Shown one piece after another: positions 16,746 to 24,835 of a DNA stretch of 64,000 nucleotides. The stretch's first letter is position 1, and the number at the start of each line of letters is the position of its first letter. The position numbers and the translations under genes were made by a program. The notes below the pieces were generated by a model. The model was not told the origin of the DNA, did no database searches, and was given only the letters and a program-made list of their open reading frames with translations. This DNA is from Devosia limi DSM 17137 (GTDB lineage Bacteria > Pseudomonadota > Alphaproteobacteria > Rhizobiales > Devosiaceae), in NCBI RefSeq assembly GCF_900128975.1, contig NZ_FQVC01000009.1:62001-126000 (forward strand), in the 5' to 3' direction.

Positions 16746-18452
16746 ATGGAACTCAAGTTTGTCGATCCGCGCGCGCTCAAGGACAATCCTGACAAAGCCC
16801 GGCGCAGCAATTCCAGCCCGCAAGCTGACGCCTTGCTGCTGGCCACGATCAAGGCCGTTGGCATTGTGCAACCGCCTGTGGTCGCTCTCGAAGCCGATGG
16901 TGGCAACGGCTTCGTTATCGATGCAGGGCATCGCCGGGTGAAGCAGGCAATCGCCGCGGGTCTCGAAGAGATCGCCGTTTTGGTGATCGAACGGGCCGAG
17001 GACGGTGGCGCCATGCGGTCGCTGGCAGAAACGCTCGCCCACGAGCACCTCAACCCCGTCGATCAGTGGCGCGCCATTGACCGGCTCATAGCGCTCGGTT
17101 GGACCGAGGAGGCCATCGCCAGCGCTTTGGGGTTGCCAGTCCGCCAGATCAAGAAGTTGCGCCTGTTGGCCAACGTCCTGCCCGCCATGCTCGACCACAT
17201 GGCCACAGGTGATATGCCCGATGAGCGCCAGCTGCGCACCATCGCCTCGGCCCCGCTCGACGAGCAGAAGGAAGTCTGGAAGAAGCACAAGCCTTCCAAG
17301 GGTGATCGGCAGGTGACCTGGTGGAGTGTGGCGCAGGGCCTGACCAAGACCCGCATGTATGCCAAGCATGCCAGCTTTGGCGACGACCTAGCCCAGGCCT
17401 ATGGCATCGCCTGGGTCGAGGACCTGTTCGCGCCGGCCGACGAGGACAGCCGCTACACCACCGATGTCGAGGCCTTTCTCGGTGCGCAGCAGGAGTGGAT
17501 GACCAATAATCTGCCCAAGCGCGGCGTCATTGCTGAGGTCGGCAGCTATGGCGAGGTCAAGCTGCCGCTCAAGGCCGAACGGGTCTATGGCAAGCCCGGC
17601 AAGTCCGACCACACCGCCCTGTATCTCGACCGCGAGGGCCGGGTGCAGGCGCAGGCCTATCGGCTGCCGGCAGCCAAGAAACCGAAGGGAGCTGCCGGCA
17701 CAGTCGATGGCGATGGTGAGAATCCCATCGTCACCACCAAACCGCGCCCGGACGTGACGCGCAAGGGCGGCGAAATGATCGGTGACCTACGCACCGACGC
17801 CTTGCATGAGGCGCTGTCCCGCGCGCCGATTGAGGATGACACGCTGATGGCGTTGCTGGTTCTCGCCTTTGCCGGCCAAAACGTCACAGTCGCGTCCGGC
17901 GCCCGCGATATCTCGTATTACGGGGCCGCGAGCCTGGGCCAACATGCGGCGTTGCTGTTCGACCAGGAGGGCAAACTCGACTTCGATATGGACACGGTGC
18001 GCATTGCTGCCAGGTCGGTACTGGTCGATGTCCTGTCATGCCGCGAGAACCGCTCGGCCAGCGGCGTTGTGGCCCGGGTCGCCGGCGACGTTATTGCCGC
18101 CGACGGCTACCTGCCGAACATGGGAACGGACGACTTTCTGTCATGCCTATCGCGACCGGCGCTCGAGACCGCCTGCACGGACGCTGCCGTTCCGCCCCGG
18201 CAGAAGGTCAAGGACACGCGTACCGCCCTGGTGGAACATTTCCGGGAGGGGCGCTTCGTGCACCCTGCCGCTCGTTTTGCGCCGGATCCGGCGGCGCTGA
18301 GCACCTGGCTTGCCAAGCACGAGCCGACTGAAGCCGAGGGTTCCGAGCCCGGTGTGCTCGATGCCCAATCGGACGAAACCGCCGGTGATGGCTCTGACCA
18401 GGACGCTATTGGCGTCGATGACGACGCTGCCTGGGCCATCGCTGCCGAATAG
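16746..18452 (+). CDS. ParB/KorB-like nuclease-domain protein (not RepB)
   Basis: A 568-residue protein. The N-terminal ParB-like domain (1-90) has IDAGHRRVKQAIAAG and RSLAETLAHEHLNPVDQWRA; a KorB-like HTH follows (ALGLPVRQIKKLRLLANVLP, about 115-150). The rest is a long plasmid-specific region with a Glu/Asp-rich end. It resembles the large ParB-related proteins on rhizobial conjugative plasmids whose role (CTP-dependent DNA binding, nuclease, or segregation) is unsettled. It is separate from the true RepB at 55295. The upstream leader 16470-16745 contains several short hairpins. Probable start: ATG 16746 after a weak ggagc site. Confidence 0.85.
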   Translation: MELKFVDPRALKDNPDKARRSNSSPQADALLLATIKAVGIVQPPVVALEADGGNGFVIDAGHRRVKQAIAAGLEEIAVLVIERAEDGGAMRSLAETLAHEHLNPVDQWRAIDRLIALGWTEEAIASALGLPVRQIKKLRLLANVLPAMLDHMATGDMPDERQLRTIASAPLDEQKEVWKKHKPSKGDRQVTWWSVAQGLTKTRMYAKHASFGDDLAQAYGIAWVEDLFAPADEDSRYTTDVEAFLGAQQEWMTNNLPKRGVIAEVGSYGEVKLPLKAERVYGKPGKSDHTALYLDREGRVQAQAYRLPAAKKPKGAAGTVDGDGENPIVTTKPRPDVTRKGGEMIGDLRTDALHEALSRAPIEDDTLMALLVLAFAGQNVTVASGARDISYYGAASLGQHAALLFDQEGKLDFDMDTVRIAARSVLVDVLSCRENRSASGVVARVAGDVIAADGYLPNMGTDDFLSCLSRPALETACTDAAVPPRQKVKDTRTALVEHFREGRFVHPAARFAPDPAALSTWLAKHEPTEAEGSEPGVLDAQSDETAGDGSDQDAIGVDDDAAWAIAAE

Positions 18453-18478
18453 GCATTGCGCCAATTTTTCAACTGATC

Positions 18479-18505
18479 CCGCCGCTGGCATTCCGTTGGC
18501 GGCGG
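18479..18505 (+). terminator. Rho-independent terminator after the ParB-like gene
   Basis: A GC-rich stem (ccgccgct / ggcggcgg with wobble extension) ends at 18505 and is followed by CGTTGTTTTC. It lies 27 bp after the stop codon. Confidence 0.6.
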
Positions 18506-18539
18506 CGTTGTTTTCACCATACGTACAATGGAGGACAAA

Positions 18540-19016
18540 ATGTCCGCTCATCTGATCTACGACCTGGCGCCACTCGGCTCGGTCATCCGCTATTCCGACG
18601 GCCAGCCGCGCCCGCCGGAACGCCATCGCAACAAGCTCTCGACCTGGCAGAATACCAATGGCGGCGGCCGCCTGGTCCGCAAACAGGCCGAACAGCGTGT
18701 TGGCAACACCATCATTCCTGCCAGCATCACGCTGCACGAAGGCGATCATGGTAGCCGCGAAATTATCGTGCTGCGGGTGTTTCGGACCTTCTCGGTGACC
18801 AGCGCCCTGAAATTTGTCGGCGCCGAGCGCCCCGCCATCGGCGCAGTCCGCGTATTCGATCGAGCAGGGGAGAATGCCGAACTCGTCCATCTCGCTTCCC
18901 ACCGCGCCGCAGCGGAGGAATGGCTGACGCGCCATGGTTATCCCAATGCCGTTCTGGATGAGGTCACGACCGACGCGGTTGCGGCTGAAGTTGTCGAGGG
19001 GAGGGCGGCAGCATGA
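18540..19016 (+). CDS. Conserved plasmid protein of unknown function
   Basis: A 158-residue soluble protein starting MSAHLIYDLAPLGSVIRYSD. It contains a short motif PRPPERHRNKLSTWQNTNG and an Arg-rich central beta-like region; no known domain is recognised. The ATG at 18540 is preferred over 18528 because the ggag between them forms the ribosome-binding site. Its end overlaps the DUF7007 gene by 4 bp (ATGA), so the two are translationally coupled. Confidence 0.75.
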   Translation: MSAHLIYDLAPLGSVIRYSDGQPRPPERHRNKLSTWQNTNGGGRLVRKQAEQRVGNTIIPASITLHEGDHGSREIIVLRVFRTFSVTSALKFVGAERPAIGAVRVFDRAGENAELVHLASHRAAAEEWLTRHGYPNAVLDEVTTDAVAAEVVEGRAAA

Positions 19017-19900
19017 GCGCGCTTGCTCCATCGACCGAGACGAGCAACCCAACTCCCGGATTTCCGGAGGTTTCGTTTGGTCGCAGCGCCGACAACATGC
19101 TGGTGGCGCGCGTCGGCGATCATGCCTTCGCCATGGCCCCGGGCCGTGACGGCAAGCATTTCCTGGCCAGCGGCTGGCGCGTCGGCCGACCGCTTGAGCA
19201 ATGGCGTCGTGACGATTTCTACGGGCATTCCGGCGAACTTGCCGATGACGCGGCTTTCCGTGCAAAAGTCATGGAGAGCGCCGTGCATCAGCAAGAAAAA
19301 TCCGCTCTCGGTCGCCAGAATATCCGCTCGTCTGCCAACACCCCTTGGGGTCCCTCGCAGGAGGCAACGGTCTATGGTGAAGGCGTGACCTGCCATTCGA
19401 CGGCTGGCCACGGTGGTTTTTATTTGTCGGTCGATCGGAACCGCGGGGTCCATGCCATGCTGCGGGTTCAGGGCGGTTGGTACGAAGAAGATGCCGAATG
19501 GGCGATCGTCGCCCTGACCTTCCCGCATCTGTTCACCACCTTCGAGCGCTGGCACGCGGATCGCGCGATCAAGGATTCATGGCCCGATGCCTGGGAAGCG
19601 ATCTTTGGCACTATTCTCGCGCCAGGCGAATCTCAGACGAAAGACCGTCGCGCCTTTGAGGCGAAACATGCTGCTGACTGGGTGGTCGTTTCCGCGATCA
19701 CCTCTGACCACCATAGGGGCTTCGCCGAAGTTGTTGCCACTCCAGGCGGCCAGCGCGGGCAGGGCTCCGCGGAACGGCGCTTCCTGGTGCCGTCCGCCGA
19801 GTATGACATGGGTCGCTTCGGCTTTGTCATCGATCCCGACCGCCATGCCAGTTATGATGGTCCGTCCAGCTTTGTCGGCTGGCAGGGGCGGACGCTGTGA
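19013..19900 (+). CDS. DUF7007 family protein
   Basis: A 295-residue protein. The core TPWGPSQEATVYGEGVTCHS, TAGHGGFYLSVDRN and GGWYEEDAEWAIVALTFPHL is characteristic of DUF7007, a domain common on alphaproteobacterial conjugative plasmids; its biochemical role is unknown. The conserved His residues in CHSTAGHGG could bind metal. It is second of a four-gene plus-strand run (18540, 19013, 19897, 20288) with 4-bp overlaps at the first two junctions. Confidence 0.8.
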   Translation: MSALAPSTETSNPTPGFPEVSFGRSADNMLVARVGDHAFAMAPGRDGKHFLASGWRVGRPLEQWRRDDFYGHSGELADDAAFRAKVMESAVHQQEKSALGRQNIRSSANTPWGPSQEATVYGEGVTCHSTAGHGGFYLSVDRNRGVHAMLRVQGGWYEEDAEWAIVALTFPHLFTTFERWHADRAIKDSWPDAWEAIFGTILAPGESQTKDRRAFEAKHAADWVVVSAITSDHHRGFAEVVATPGGQRGQGSAERRFLVPSAEYDMGRFGFVIDPDRHASYDGPSSFVGWQGRTL

Positions 19901-20226
19901 CCACCCCCTCTGACATCCAGCGCCGCTTGTTTCGTCTAGAAGAGGCGCGTCGCCAGACCCAGCGCCAGCTCGATCTGATCGACCGACAGATCATTCGCCG
20001 CATGACCGGGCAGATCCCAAAACTGGCGCCGAAACGAACCGTCTATCAGCGTAGCAAGACGCCAGACCCGGACACCTTTCTCGAGCGCTATCGCGGCGAA
20101 CTAAAAGCGTTAACCGCCGAGCGCCAGCCCGAAATCGATGCGCTGGCGCGGCAGCTCGCCCACCAGGATGATGCGATAGCCATCCTGCGCGAGCCACAAA
20201 GCCCGCGGTTCTCCCACGCCGCCTGA
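19897..20226 (+). CDS. Small helical protein of unknown function
   Basis: A 109-residue protein starting with GTG at 19897, overlapping the stop of the DUF7007 gene by 4 bp (GTGA). It is rich in Arg and Gln and predicted to be mostly helical with a coiled coil (IQRRLFRLEEARRQTQRQLD). No family is recognised. The coupled translation supports its being real. Confidence 0.65.
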   Translation: MTTPSDIQRRLFRLEEARRQTQRQLDLIDRQIIRRMTGQIPKLAPKRTVYQRSKTPDPDTFLERYRGELKALTAERQPEIDALARQLAHQDDAIAILREPQSPRFSHAA

Positions 20227-20287
20227 TCCATATCTGTTCACCACCAGCTGGCAATCTGTCATATTGGCAACAATGGAGGGTTCGCGA

Positions 20288-20590
20288 ATGGATGACTGGA
20301 CGCGCGCAGCATTTGAACGACTGCTGAGCCTGGCGCAGAGCGATACCGGGCAATCCCGGCGTGCCGCCAATTTCCTGCTGGCATGGTGGAATGCGGATAG
20401 TCTGGGCGGCTTCGACATGGCCGATCTGTTCGGTGTCGACAGCGCTATCGCCGCGGATATGGGCATGGTGTTCACCTGGCTTGCCGGGCAGGATGTTGCG
20501 AGCTACCCCACCGAATATCGTGCTGCGATCGAGGCACTGATCGAGCAATGGCGCCCCGACGTCTGGGCCAGGATCAAGGCATCAGGCTGA
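20288..20590 (+). CDS. DUF7673 family protein
   Basis: A 100-residue protein, MDDWTRAAFERLLSLAQSDT, followed by GQSRRAANFLLAWWNADSLG and GGFDMADLF, matching small plasmid proteins of the DUF7673 type. The function is unknown. The start at 20288 is favoured by the ggagg about 13 bases upstream; an in-frame ATG at 20264 precedes that site. Confidence 0.72.
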   Translation: MDDWTRAAFERLLSLAQSDTGQSRRAANFLLAWWNADSLGGFDMADLFGVDSAIAADMGMVFTWLAGQDVASYPTEYRAAIEALIEQWRPDVWARIKASG

Positions 20591-20605
20591 TCGTAATGAC
20601 GCCTA

Positions 20606-20830
20606 CCGTTTGCGGGCGAACGCAGTCCGCAGCACCAGGCCTCTTGACGGTGACGTGCCGGTAGTCGATCTCTTCGGGATTGCCGATGCGGCGGGTCGAG
20701 CGGATGACTGTTCCCTGTTTCAGGGTCTGCCGGCGCCTTTGATCTGAGGTTCTTGATCAGCATTACGGCACCGCCATCGGCCTGCACATTGCCGGAGGTC
20801 GCCCACGCCGTTCGTGGCCACCGCTTCTCA
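20606..20830 (-). pseudogene. PhnA/YjdM-like zinc-ribbon protein remnant
   Basis: On the minus strand, pieces of the C-terminal PhnA domain appear in different frames: SGNVQADGGAVMLIKNLRSK, LKQGTVIRSTRRIGNPEEID, YRHVTVK, and LVLRTAFARKR. Intact YjdM proteins read continuously as D.NG..L.DGDSVT.IKDLKVKG...LKQGT..K..R..D...E.DC......LVLRT.F.KK. At least two frameshifts disrupt this copy, and its N-terminal zinc ribbon is missing. Confidence 0.6.
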
Positions 20831-21360
20831 ACGTCCTAGGGCCGGCCATCGTTCGCCGCTAGCCTCGTCAAAGATATTCCGATCGTCATTGCTGGGCATG
20901 CACGCTGCTATTGTAGATGCGGGCCGGCTTGCCAATCCTCATGTCGCAATTGAGGTCGGGGCAGGCCGGAGCAGAAGGCGTGTGATGCCGCAGGTCGACA
21001 TCCGGTGAACGATTGGGTGGGGCGGTGCCGTCCCGCTCGATACCTTTTCCTGTTGCAGTCGTTCCGGTCAGCACCCATGCCGGTCATCCCCTCGGGTTTG
21101 TGGAGCGGTCTAAACCGGCAGGCGTCGCCGTCAAGGCCGCTGCGCGCCGCGATGCGGCCGGGAGCGCCGGTCTCGGCACGCCAGGCCCGCGCCCTGCGCG
21201 AGGGCTGTCGCCCTGCTGGTTCGCACACCCGGCCTGCTCGCCCCTGGCGCCCCCGGACCCTGAAGCCGCCGCTGTCCCGCCGGTTTTCTTGGACCGCACC
21301 CGAAGGGATGACCGGCACGGGGCCGGTCCGAGCCTTCGGCGCAGAGAAAGGATCACGCAT
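20831..21360. other. Long leader region, no gene assigned
   Basis: About 530 bp between the phnA remnant and the next gene. Frames are open but read as compositional shadows (Arg- and Pro-rich). Near 21320-21340 there is a short inverted repeat (ccggcacggggccgg), and a good ribosome-binding site (agaaagga) precedes the ATG at 21361. Confidence 0.5.
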
Positions 21361-21948
21361 ATGACCAGGACCACCCGCACCACCGCTTCTTCCTCCAGGA
21401 CCGCTCAATTCCGTAAGGGCACCACACTTGAAATGGTCCGGCTTGCCTGCCCGGACGCCAACCAGGCCGCCATGATCTCGGAAAGCTTCGGCCTTCCCAT
21501 CCTCGATAGCGACGGTATCCGTGCGCTGCATGAGCGCCTGATCACTGAGACGGCCGACAGTCTTGGCGAAGGGCTAGGCGAACGGGCCATGCAGATCCAC
21601 CTGCAGCGCATCGTCGGCGCTTATGTCGGGTCCGCCCATGGCGCCGGTCAGTTTTACAGCCGGGCGGTCACCGAGGCCCGCGATGCGACGGCCAAATCCG
21701 CCAATGACGCCCGAGACGAAGATGTGGGTGGCCCGGCCGGCTTCGACAGCGCCGCCCAGCGCAAGCGCGAATTTGCAGCCGATATGGGCGTCCAGGCCCA
21801 CGCCCTCAGAATGGCGGCCGAGGGCGCTATCGTGGCCTACGAGCACGTCGTCGGCGAGAGCTGGAAGCCCTTCGAGCGGGCCGTCGAAAACCCGGGCCAG
21901 ACCGTTGATCGCAAGGCCGCCGAACTGCAGATGGCGGCTTTCGGCTGA
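21361..21948 (+). CDS. Conserved plasmid protein of unknown function
   Basis: A 195-residue mainly helical soluble protein: MTRTTRTTASSSRTAQFRKG, then EMVRLACPDANQAAMISES and GERAMQIHLQRIVGAYVGSA. A basic, Ser/Thr-rich N-terminus is followed by helices. I do not recognise a domain. The preceding ribosome-binding site and the following UUCG hairpin support a monocistronic gene. Confidence 0.7.
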   Translation: MTRTTRTTASSSRTAQFRKGTTLEMVRLACPDANQAAMISESFGLPILDSDGIRALHERLITETADSLGEGLGERAMQIHLQRIVGAYVGSAHGAGQFYSRAVTEARDATAKSANDARDEDVGGPAGFDSAAQRKREFAADMGVQAHALRMAAEGAIVAYEHVVGESWKPFERAVENPGQTVDRKAAELQMAAFG

Positions 21949-21955
21949 GCCGCAA

Positions 21956-21977
21956 GGGCGGAGCTTCGGCTCCGCCC
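21956..21977 (+). terminator. UUCG-loop hairpin terminator
   Basis: A perfect 9-bp stem (gggcggagc / gctccgccc) closed by a TTCG tetraloop lies 7 bp after the stop of the preceding gene. No T-tract follows. Confidence 0.6.
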
Positions 21978-22048
21978 GCAAGCTCAGGTTTCCAGCTGTG
22001 GGCGATGTCGGGACACGACCCAAACACTAATCCGCCTCGCGGAAACGG

Positions 22049-22540
22049 CTATGGGATTGCTGGCGAAGCGCTGTCCAACCGTTCAGCCGCACTAGGCTCG
22101 GAAGCCGCCTTATGCAGCGTGGCCCAGGCATCGGGCGGATTGCCGTCCTCCAACATCCCCTTGAAGACTTTGTAGGCATCGGATTTCGCGCCATAAGTCC
22201 GCAGCGTCGTTTCATCGTTGACCCAGGCAAAGATGATGACTTTCGCGGTCGAGTCGTAGCGGAAGAACAACCTGAACCGGCCATTCCCGAACTTAGCCCG
22301 AAACCAGTGCTTGTGAGCTGCGCCCAGCGTCGAACCCTGCCGATAGACGGTCGCGGTCGGGTTGGCCGGGATCGTCTGGAACACGAGCTTGGTCAAAGCC
22401 GCCAAGAGTTTGGTGCTCGCGTTCTTCTGGTATTGGTCAGGCTTGTTTGCCTTCAACACCTCGACAGCCTTGGTCAGCTTTTCCAACTGATCGAGAAAGA
22501 GGGGATGCGCGAAAATGGTCCAGCCATTGATCGTGAGCAT
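22049..22540 (-). CDS. yhaV: YhaV-type toxin (ribosome-associated RNase)
   Basis: A 163-residue protein (NGWTIFAHPLFLDQLEKLTK, KHWFRAKFGNGRFRLFFRYD, IIFAWVNDETTLRTYGAKSD, DAYKVFKGMLEDGNPP) that matches YhaV of the PrlF-YhaV system, a RelE-superfamily endoribonuclease. Length is close to the usual 154 residues. It lies 2 bp downstream of its antitoxin gene in the same direction, antitoxin first. Confidence 0.93.
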   Translation of the reverse strand: MLTINGWTIFAHPLFLDQLEKLTKAVEVLKANKPDQYQKNASTKLLAALTKLVFQTIPANPTATVYRQGSTLGAAHKHWFRAKFGNGRFRLFFRYDSTAKVIIFAWVNDETTLRTYGAKSDAYKVFKGMLEDGNPPDAWATLHKAASEPSAAERLDSASPAIP

Positions 22541-22542
22541 GA

Positions 22543-22875
22543 CTAGAGTGCGACATCCCCGTCGATCTCGGCATCGAGGTCAACGTCCATATTTCCAACG
22601 AGCGCAGCTATACGATCCCGTAGGGTAGCGGGCAGCGCGACGACGGACGTGCCGGGGTGCTTTTTCATGTCCTGCGCCAGAAATTCGAGGAAGTGATCGA
22701 CAATCGGGTCACTCGCCTCGGTTGTCGCCTTCTCGACATAGACCCGGTGCTGGTCGTCAACAAAAAAGGCGATGCGTCCACCATAGTCCACGCCCAAAGC
22801 CTGCCGGACAACCTTGGGAACGGTGGTCTGGCCCTTCGCGGTGATGGTGCTTTCTTCTTTCAGCAACGCAGCCAT
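22543..22875 (-). CDS. prlF: PrlF-type antitoxin (AbrB fold)
   Basis: A 110-residue protein with an N-terminal AbrB/MazE-like swapped-hairpin domain (ESTITAKGQTTVPKVVRQAL, GGRIAFFVDD) and a C-terminal helical toxin-binding part (FLEFLAQDMKKHPG..LRDRI). It neutralises YhaV and represses the operon, most likely at the palindrome 31 bp upstream. Confidence 0.92.
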   Translation of the reverse strand: MAALLKEESTITAKGQTTVPKVVRQALGVDYGGRIAFFVDDQHRVYVEKATTEASDPIVDHFLEFLAQDMKKHPGTSVVALPATLRDRIAALVGNMDVDLDAEIDGDVAL

Positions 22876-22905
22876 AGTGGGCTCCCAACTTGATCTTTGA
22901 TAGAC

Positions 22906-22923
22906 GTAAGGAATATTCCTTAC
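22906..22923. promoter_or_regulatory. Perfect 18-bp palindrome, operator of prlF-yhaV
   Basis: GTAAGGAATATTCCTTAC is self-complementary over its whole length and sits 31 bp upstream of the prlF start. AbrB-type antitoxins bind such palindromes for autoregulation. Confidence 0.75.
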
Positions 22924-23037
22924 TATGTCAAGGTGGCCTCAGTCTCTGGCTATCGGGCCGGTAAGTGCTCGGCGACGTTTCCATGCTTGAAATGTCCGCT
23001 TCCTGCTTGGGTGACGACCAAAGCCGCCCTTTCAGTT

Positions 23038-23118
23038 CCCACCCCGAAGCGGCCAGTCGGCCATCGACCCCCATTGCGGTCGTTAGGGCCCTGCGCACAA
23101 ATTTCCAAAAGCTGCCGC
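23038..23118 (+). repeat. Dispersed intergenic repeat, copy A
   Basis: It shares a ~49-bp core with copy B (about three quarters identical by eye) and a related core with copy C: cccacccc(g/a)aa, then gtcggc..., then cgaccccca(a)tt...gg.c..tta, and a trailing ttccaaaagctgcc-type end. The upstream segment 22988-23010 contains aatgtccgcttcctgc. There is no coding capacity. Confidence 0.6.
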
Positions 23119-23175
23119 TACCGTGCTCCGAAAAGCTCACGCACCATAAGAGCGGCGTCACCAGTATGGGGCTAG

Positions 23176-24237
23176 CTAGCCGTGGCCATGTCGGTGATGC
23201 AGATCAGGGTAATGCGAATGCGTGTGCCGCATCGGTTCGTGGCGGTGCCAATGTGAATGCGGCTCGCTCACCGGTCCGTCGTGCGTATGTCGGTGGTGAT
23301 CGTCATGAGTGTGGGCGTGGTCGTGTTCCACGGCCTCATGCGCGTGGTCATGGTCATGCCGCTCCGACAGATGCAACCATAGGCCAAGGCCCATCAACAA
23401 CCCTGCCGACACGATTTGCACGGTGATTGCGTCGCGGAAAATTATCACCGCCAGCAAAGCACCGATGAAGGGCGCGAGTGAGAAATAAGCGCCCGTCCGA
23501 GCAGCTCCCAGGTGGCGCAGACCAAGCATAAACATGACGAGGCTGACGCCGATCCCGAGGAATCCAACCACGGCCCCTGCACCGATCAAGCCGATAGATG
23601 GCAGCGCAGCACCAAGGGAAAGGGCCAGAATGAAATTCGTGCATCCGGCGACTAGCCCCTTGATCATGGCAATCTGCACCGGATCGGCGGACGACAGCTT
23701 GCGCGTTAGATTGTTGTCGATACCCCAGCACAGACACGCGGCGGCGATGAACAGGCCACCGGTATCGAGGCGAAGGGCCTGCCCGCTCCACGACAGCAGC
23801 ATTGCGCCCGCGAGGATTGCCCCTGCGCCGATGAGCAGCCGCCTATCGACGTTCTCGCGGAAGATGAGCCATGCGATTACCATTGTCGCCAACCCTTCCA
23901 GATTAAGCAGCAGCGATCCGGATGCGGCTGATGTCTGGGATAGGCCGAGCATAAGGAACAACGGCCCCAGCATGCCGCCAAAAGCGATTACGGCAGCGAG
24001 CCATGGCATATCCTGCGGCTGCAATTGCGCTTCGACACTGGGCAGGCCGATCAGAGGCCGACCCCAATGCACGGCAGCCAGGCCAGTCCCAGCACCAAGG
24101 TAGAGAATGCCGGCCAATAGCCAAGGATCGATAGAGCCCATCAGCAGCTTGGATAGGGGCGCGGATGCACCGAACAGGATGGCAGAGCCGAGCGCGAGTG
24201 GAACACCTGGCCACAGATGGGAATGATGATCTGACAT
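23176..24237 (-). CDS. EamA/DMT-family exporter with histidine-rich C-terminus
   Basis: A 353-residue inner-membrane protein with about ten hydrophobic helices in two EamA repeats (residues ~10-140 and 150-290), for example PLALGSAILFGASAPLSKLL and SGSLLLNLEGLATMVIAWLI. A tail of about 60 residues (~294-353) contains more than twenty histidines (HDHDHAHEAVEHDHAHTHDD and similar), suggesting metal sensing or binding. EamA proteins with such tails accompany arsenic or heavy-metal operons. It is divergent from arsR and shares the intergenic region with it. Substrate unknown. Confidence 0.85.
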   Translation of the reverse strand: MSDHHSHLWPGVPLALGSAILFGASAPLSKLLMGSIDPWLLAGILYLGAGTGLAAVHWGRPLIGLPSVEAQLQPQDMPWLAAVIAFGGMLGPLFLMLGLSQTSAASGSLLLNLEGLATMVIAWLIFRENVDRRLLIGAGAILAGAMLLSWSGQALRLDTGGLFIAAACLCWGIDNNLTRKLSSADPVQIAMIKGLVAGCTNFILALSLGAALPSIGLIGAGAVVGFLGIGVSLVMFMLGLRHLGAARTGAYFSLAPFIGALLAVIIFRDAITVQIVSAGLLMGLGLWLHLSERHDHDHAHEAVEHDHAHTHDDHHRHTHDGPVSEPHSHWHRHEPMRHTHSHYPDLHHRHGHG

Positions 24238-24325
24238 GCGGTGAGATTATCAGGTCGCCCGCATATCCGCGATCGGATAATATGCAACATGGTGAGGTTG
24301 GTGATGTCCGTATTCGACAACGGCC

Positions 24326-24406
24326 CCCACCCCAAATGTGCCGGTCGGCTTCCGACCCCCATTTCGGCCATTACGCTTCAACCGCGAATCCCGAAAGCCG
24401 CCATGT
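24326..24406 (+). repeat. Dispersed intergenic repeat, copy B
   Basis: Second copy of the repeat, between the EamA gene and arsR: cccaccccaaatgtgccgg, then tcggcttccgaccccca, then tttcggccattac, ending near atcccgaaagccgccatgt. Same orientation and length as copies A (23038-23118) and C (28869-28946). Confidence 0.6.
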
Positions 24407-24442
24407 GTTGCCGTCTGTTATTGCCAGAGCACATCGAAACGC

Positions 24443-24479
24443 TTGACCGGCACCATCTATATCGATAATCGTCGATATA
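24443..24479 (+). promoter_or_regulatory. ars promoter and ArsR operator; arsR may be leaderless
   Basis: TTGACC (24443-24448) and TAATCG (24466-24471) are spaced 17 bp. An inverted repeat TATATCGA-6-TCGATATA (24458-24479) covers the -10 region and the first base of the arsR ATG. The predicted transcript would begin at or beside the start codon, and no Shine-Dalgarno sequence precedes it, so a leaderless mRNA under tight ArsR repression is plausible. Confidence 0.6.
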
Positions 24480-24835
24480 TGGAATCAAAACACGCGCTAG
24501 AAGTCTTCGCCGCCCTATCCCAGGTAACGCGACTCGACACGTTCCGCCTCTTGATGGAGCATGAACCCGCAGGTCTGCCCGCGGGCGAGATCGCTCGCCG
24601 CCTCGATGTGCCGCAGAACACGATGTCCTCCCATCTGGCGATCCTAACCCGTGCCGGGCTGACCGAAGCTGAGCGCCAGAGCCGCTCAATCGTCTACCGC
24701 GCCGTAGTGGACCGCGTACGGGAGATCGCCAGTTTCCTCGTGCAGGACTGCTGCGGCGGTCGCCCGGAACTGTGCGAACCCCTTGTCGCCGAATTCACTC
24801 CATGCTGCCCACCCAAAGAGACGAGCCATGCCTGA
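24479..24835 (+). CDS. arsR: ArsR/SmtB-family arsenic-responsive repressor
   Basis: A 118-residue winged-helix repressor: MESKHALEVFAALSQVTRLD, then GEIARRLDVPQNTMSSHLAI (recognition helix) and TEAERQSRSIVYRAV (wing). Candidate As(III) ligands are the cysteines in QDCCGG and FTPCCPP near the C-terminus, an arrangement seen in ArsR subgroups with C-terminal vicinal cysteines. First gene of the ars operon. The frame is open upstream from 24338, but the ATG at 24479 agrees with family N-termini. Confidence 0.92.
   Translation: MESKHALEVFAALSQVTRLDTFRLLMEHEPAGLPAGEIARRLDVPQNTMSSHLAILTRAGLTEAERQSRSIVYRAVVDRVREIASFLVQDCCGGRPELCEPLVAEFTPCCPPKETSHA

Noticed and set aside
18147-19265. 372-codon minus-strand open frame
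   Set aside because: Antisense to the ParB-like gene and two coupled genes; composition only.
21013-21948. Longer version (311 codons) of the gene at 21361
   Set aside because: The first 116 codons are Arg/Pro/Ala-rich without similarity; the ATG at 21361 has a proper ribosome-binding site.
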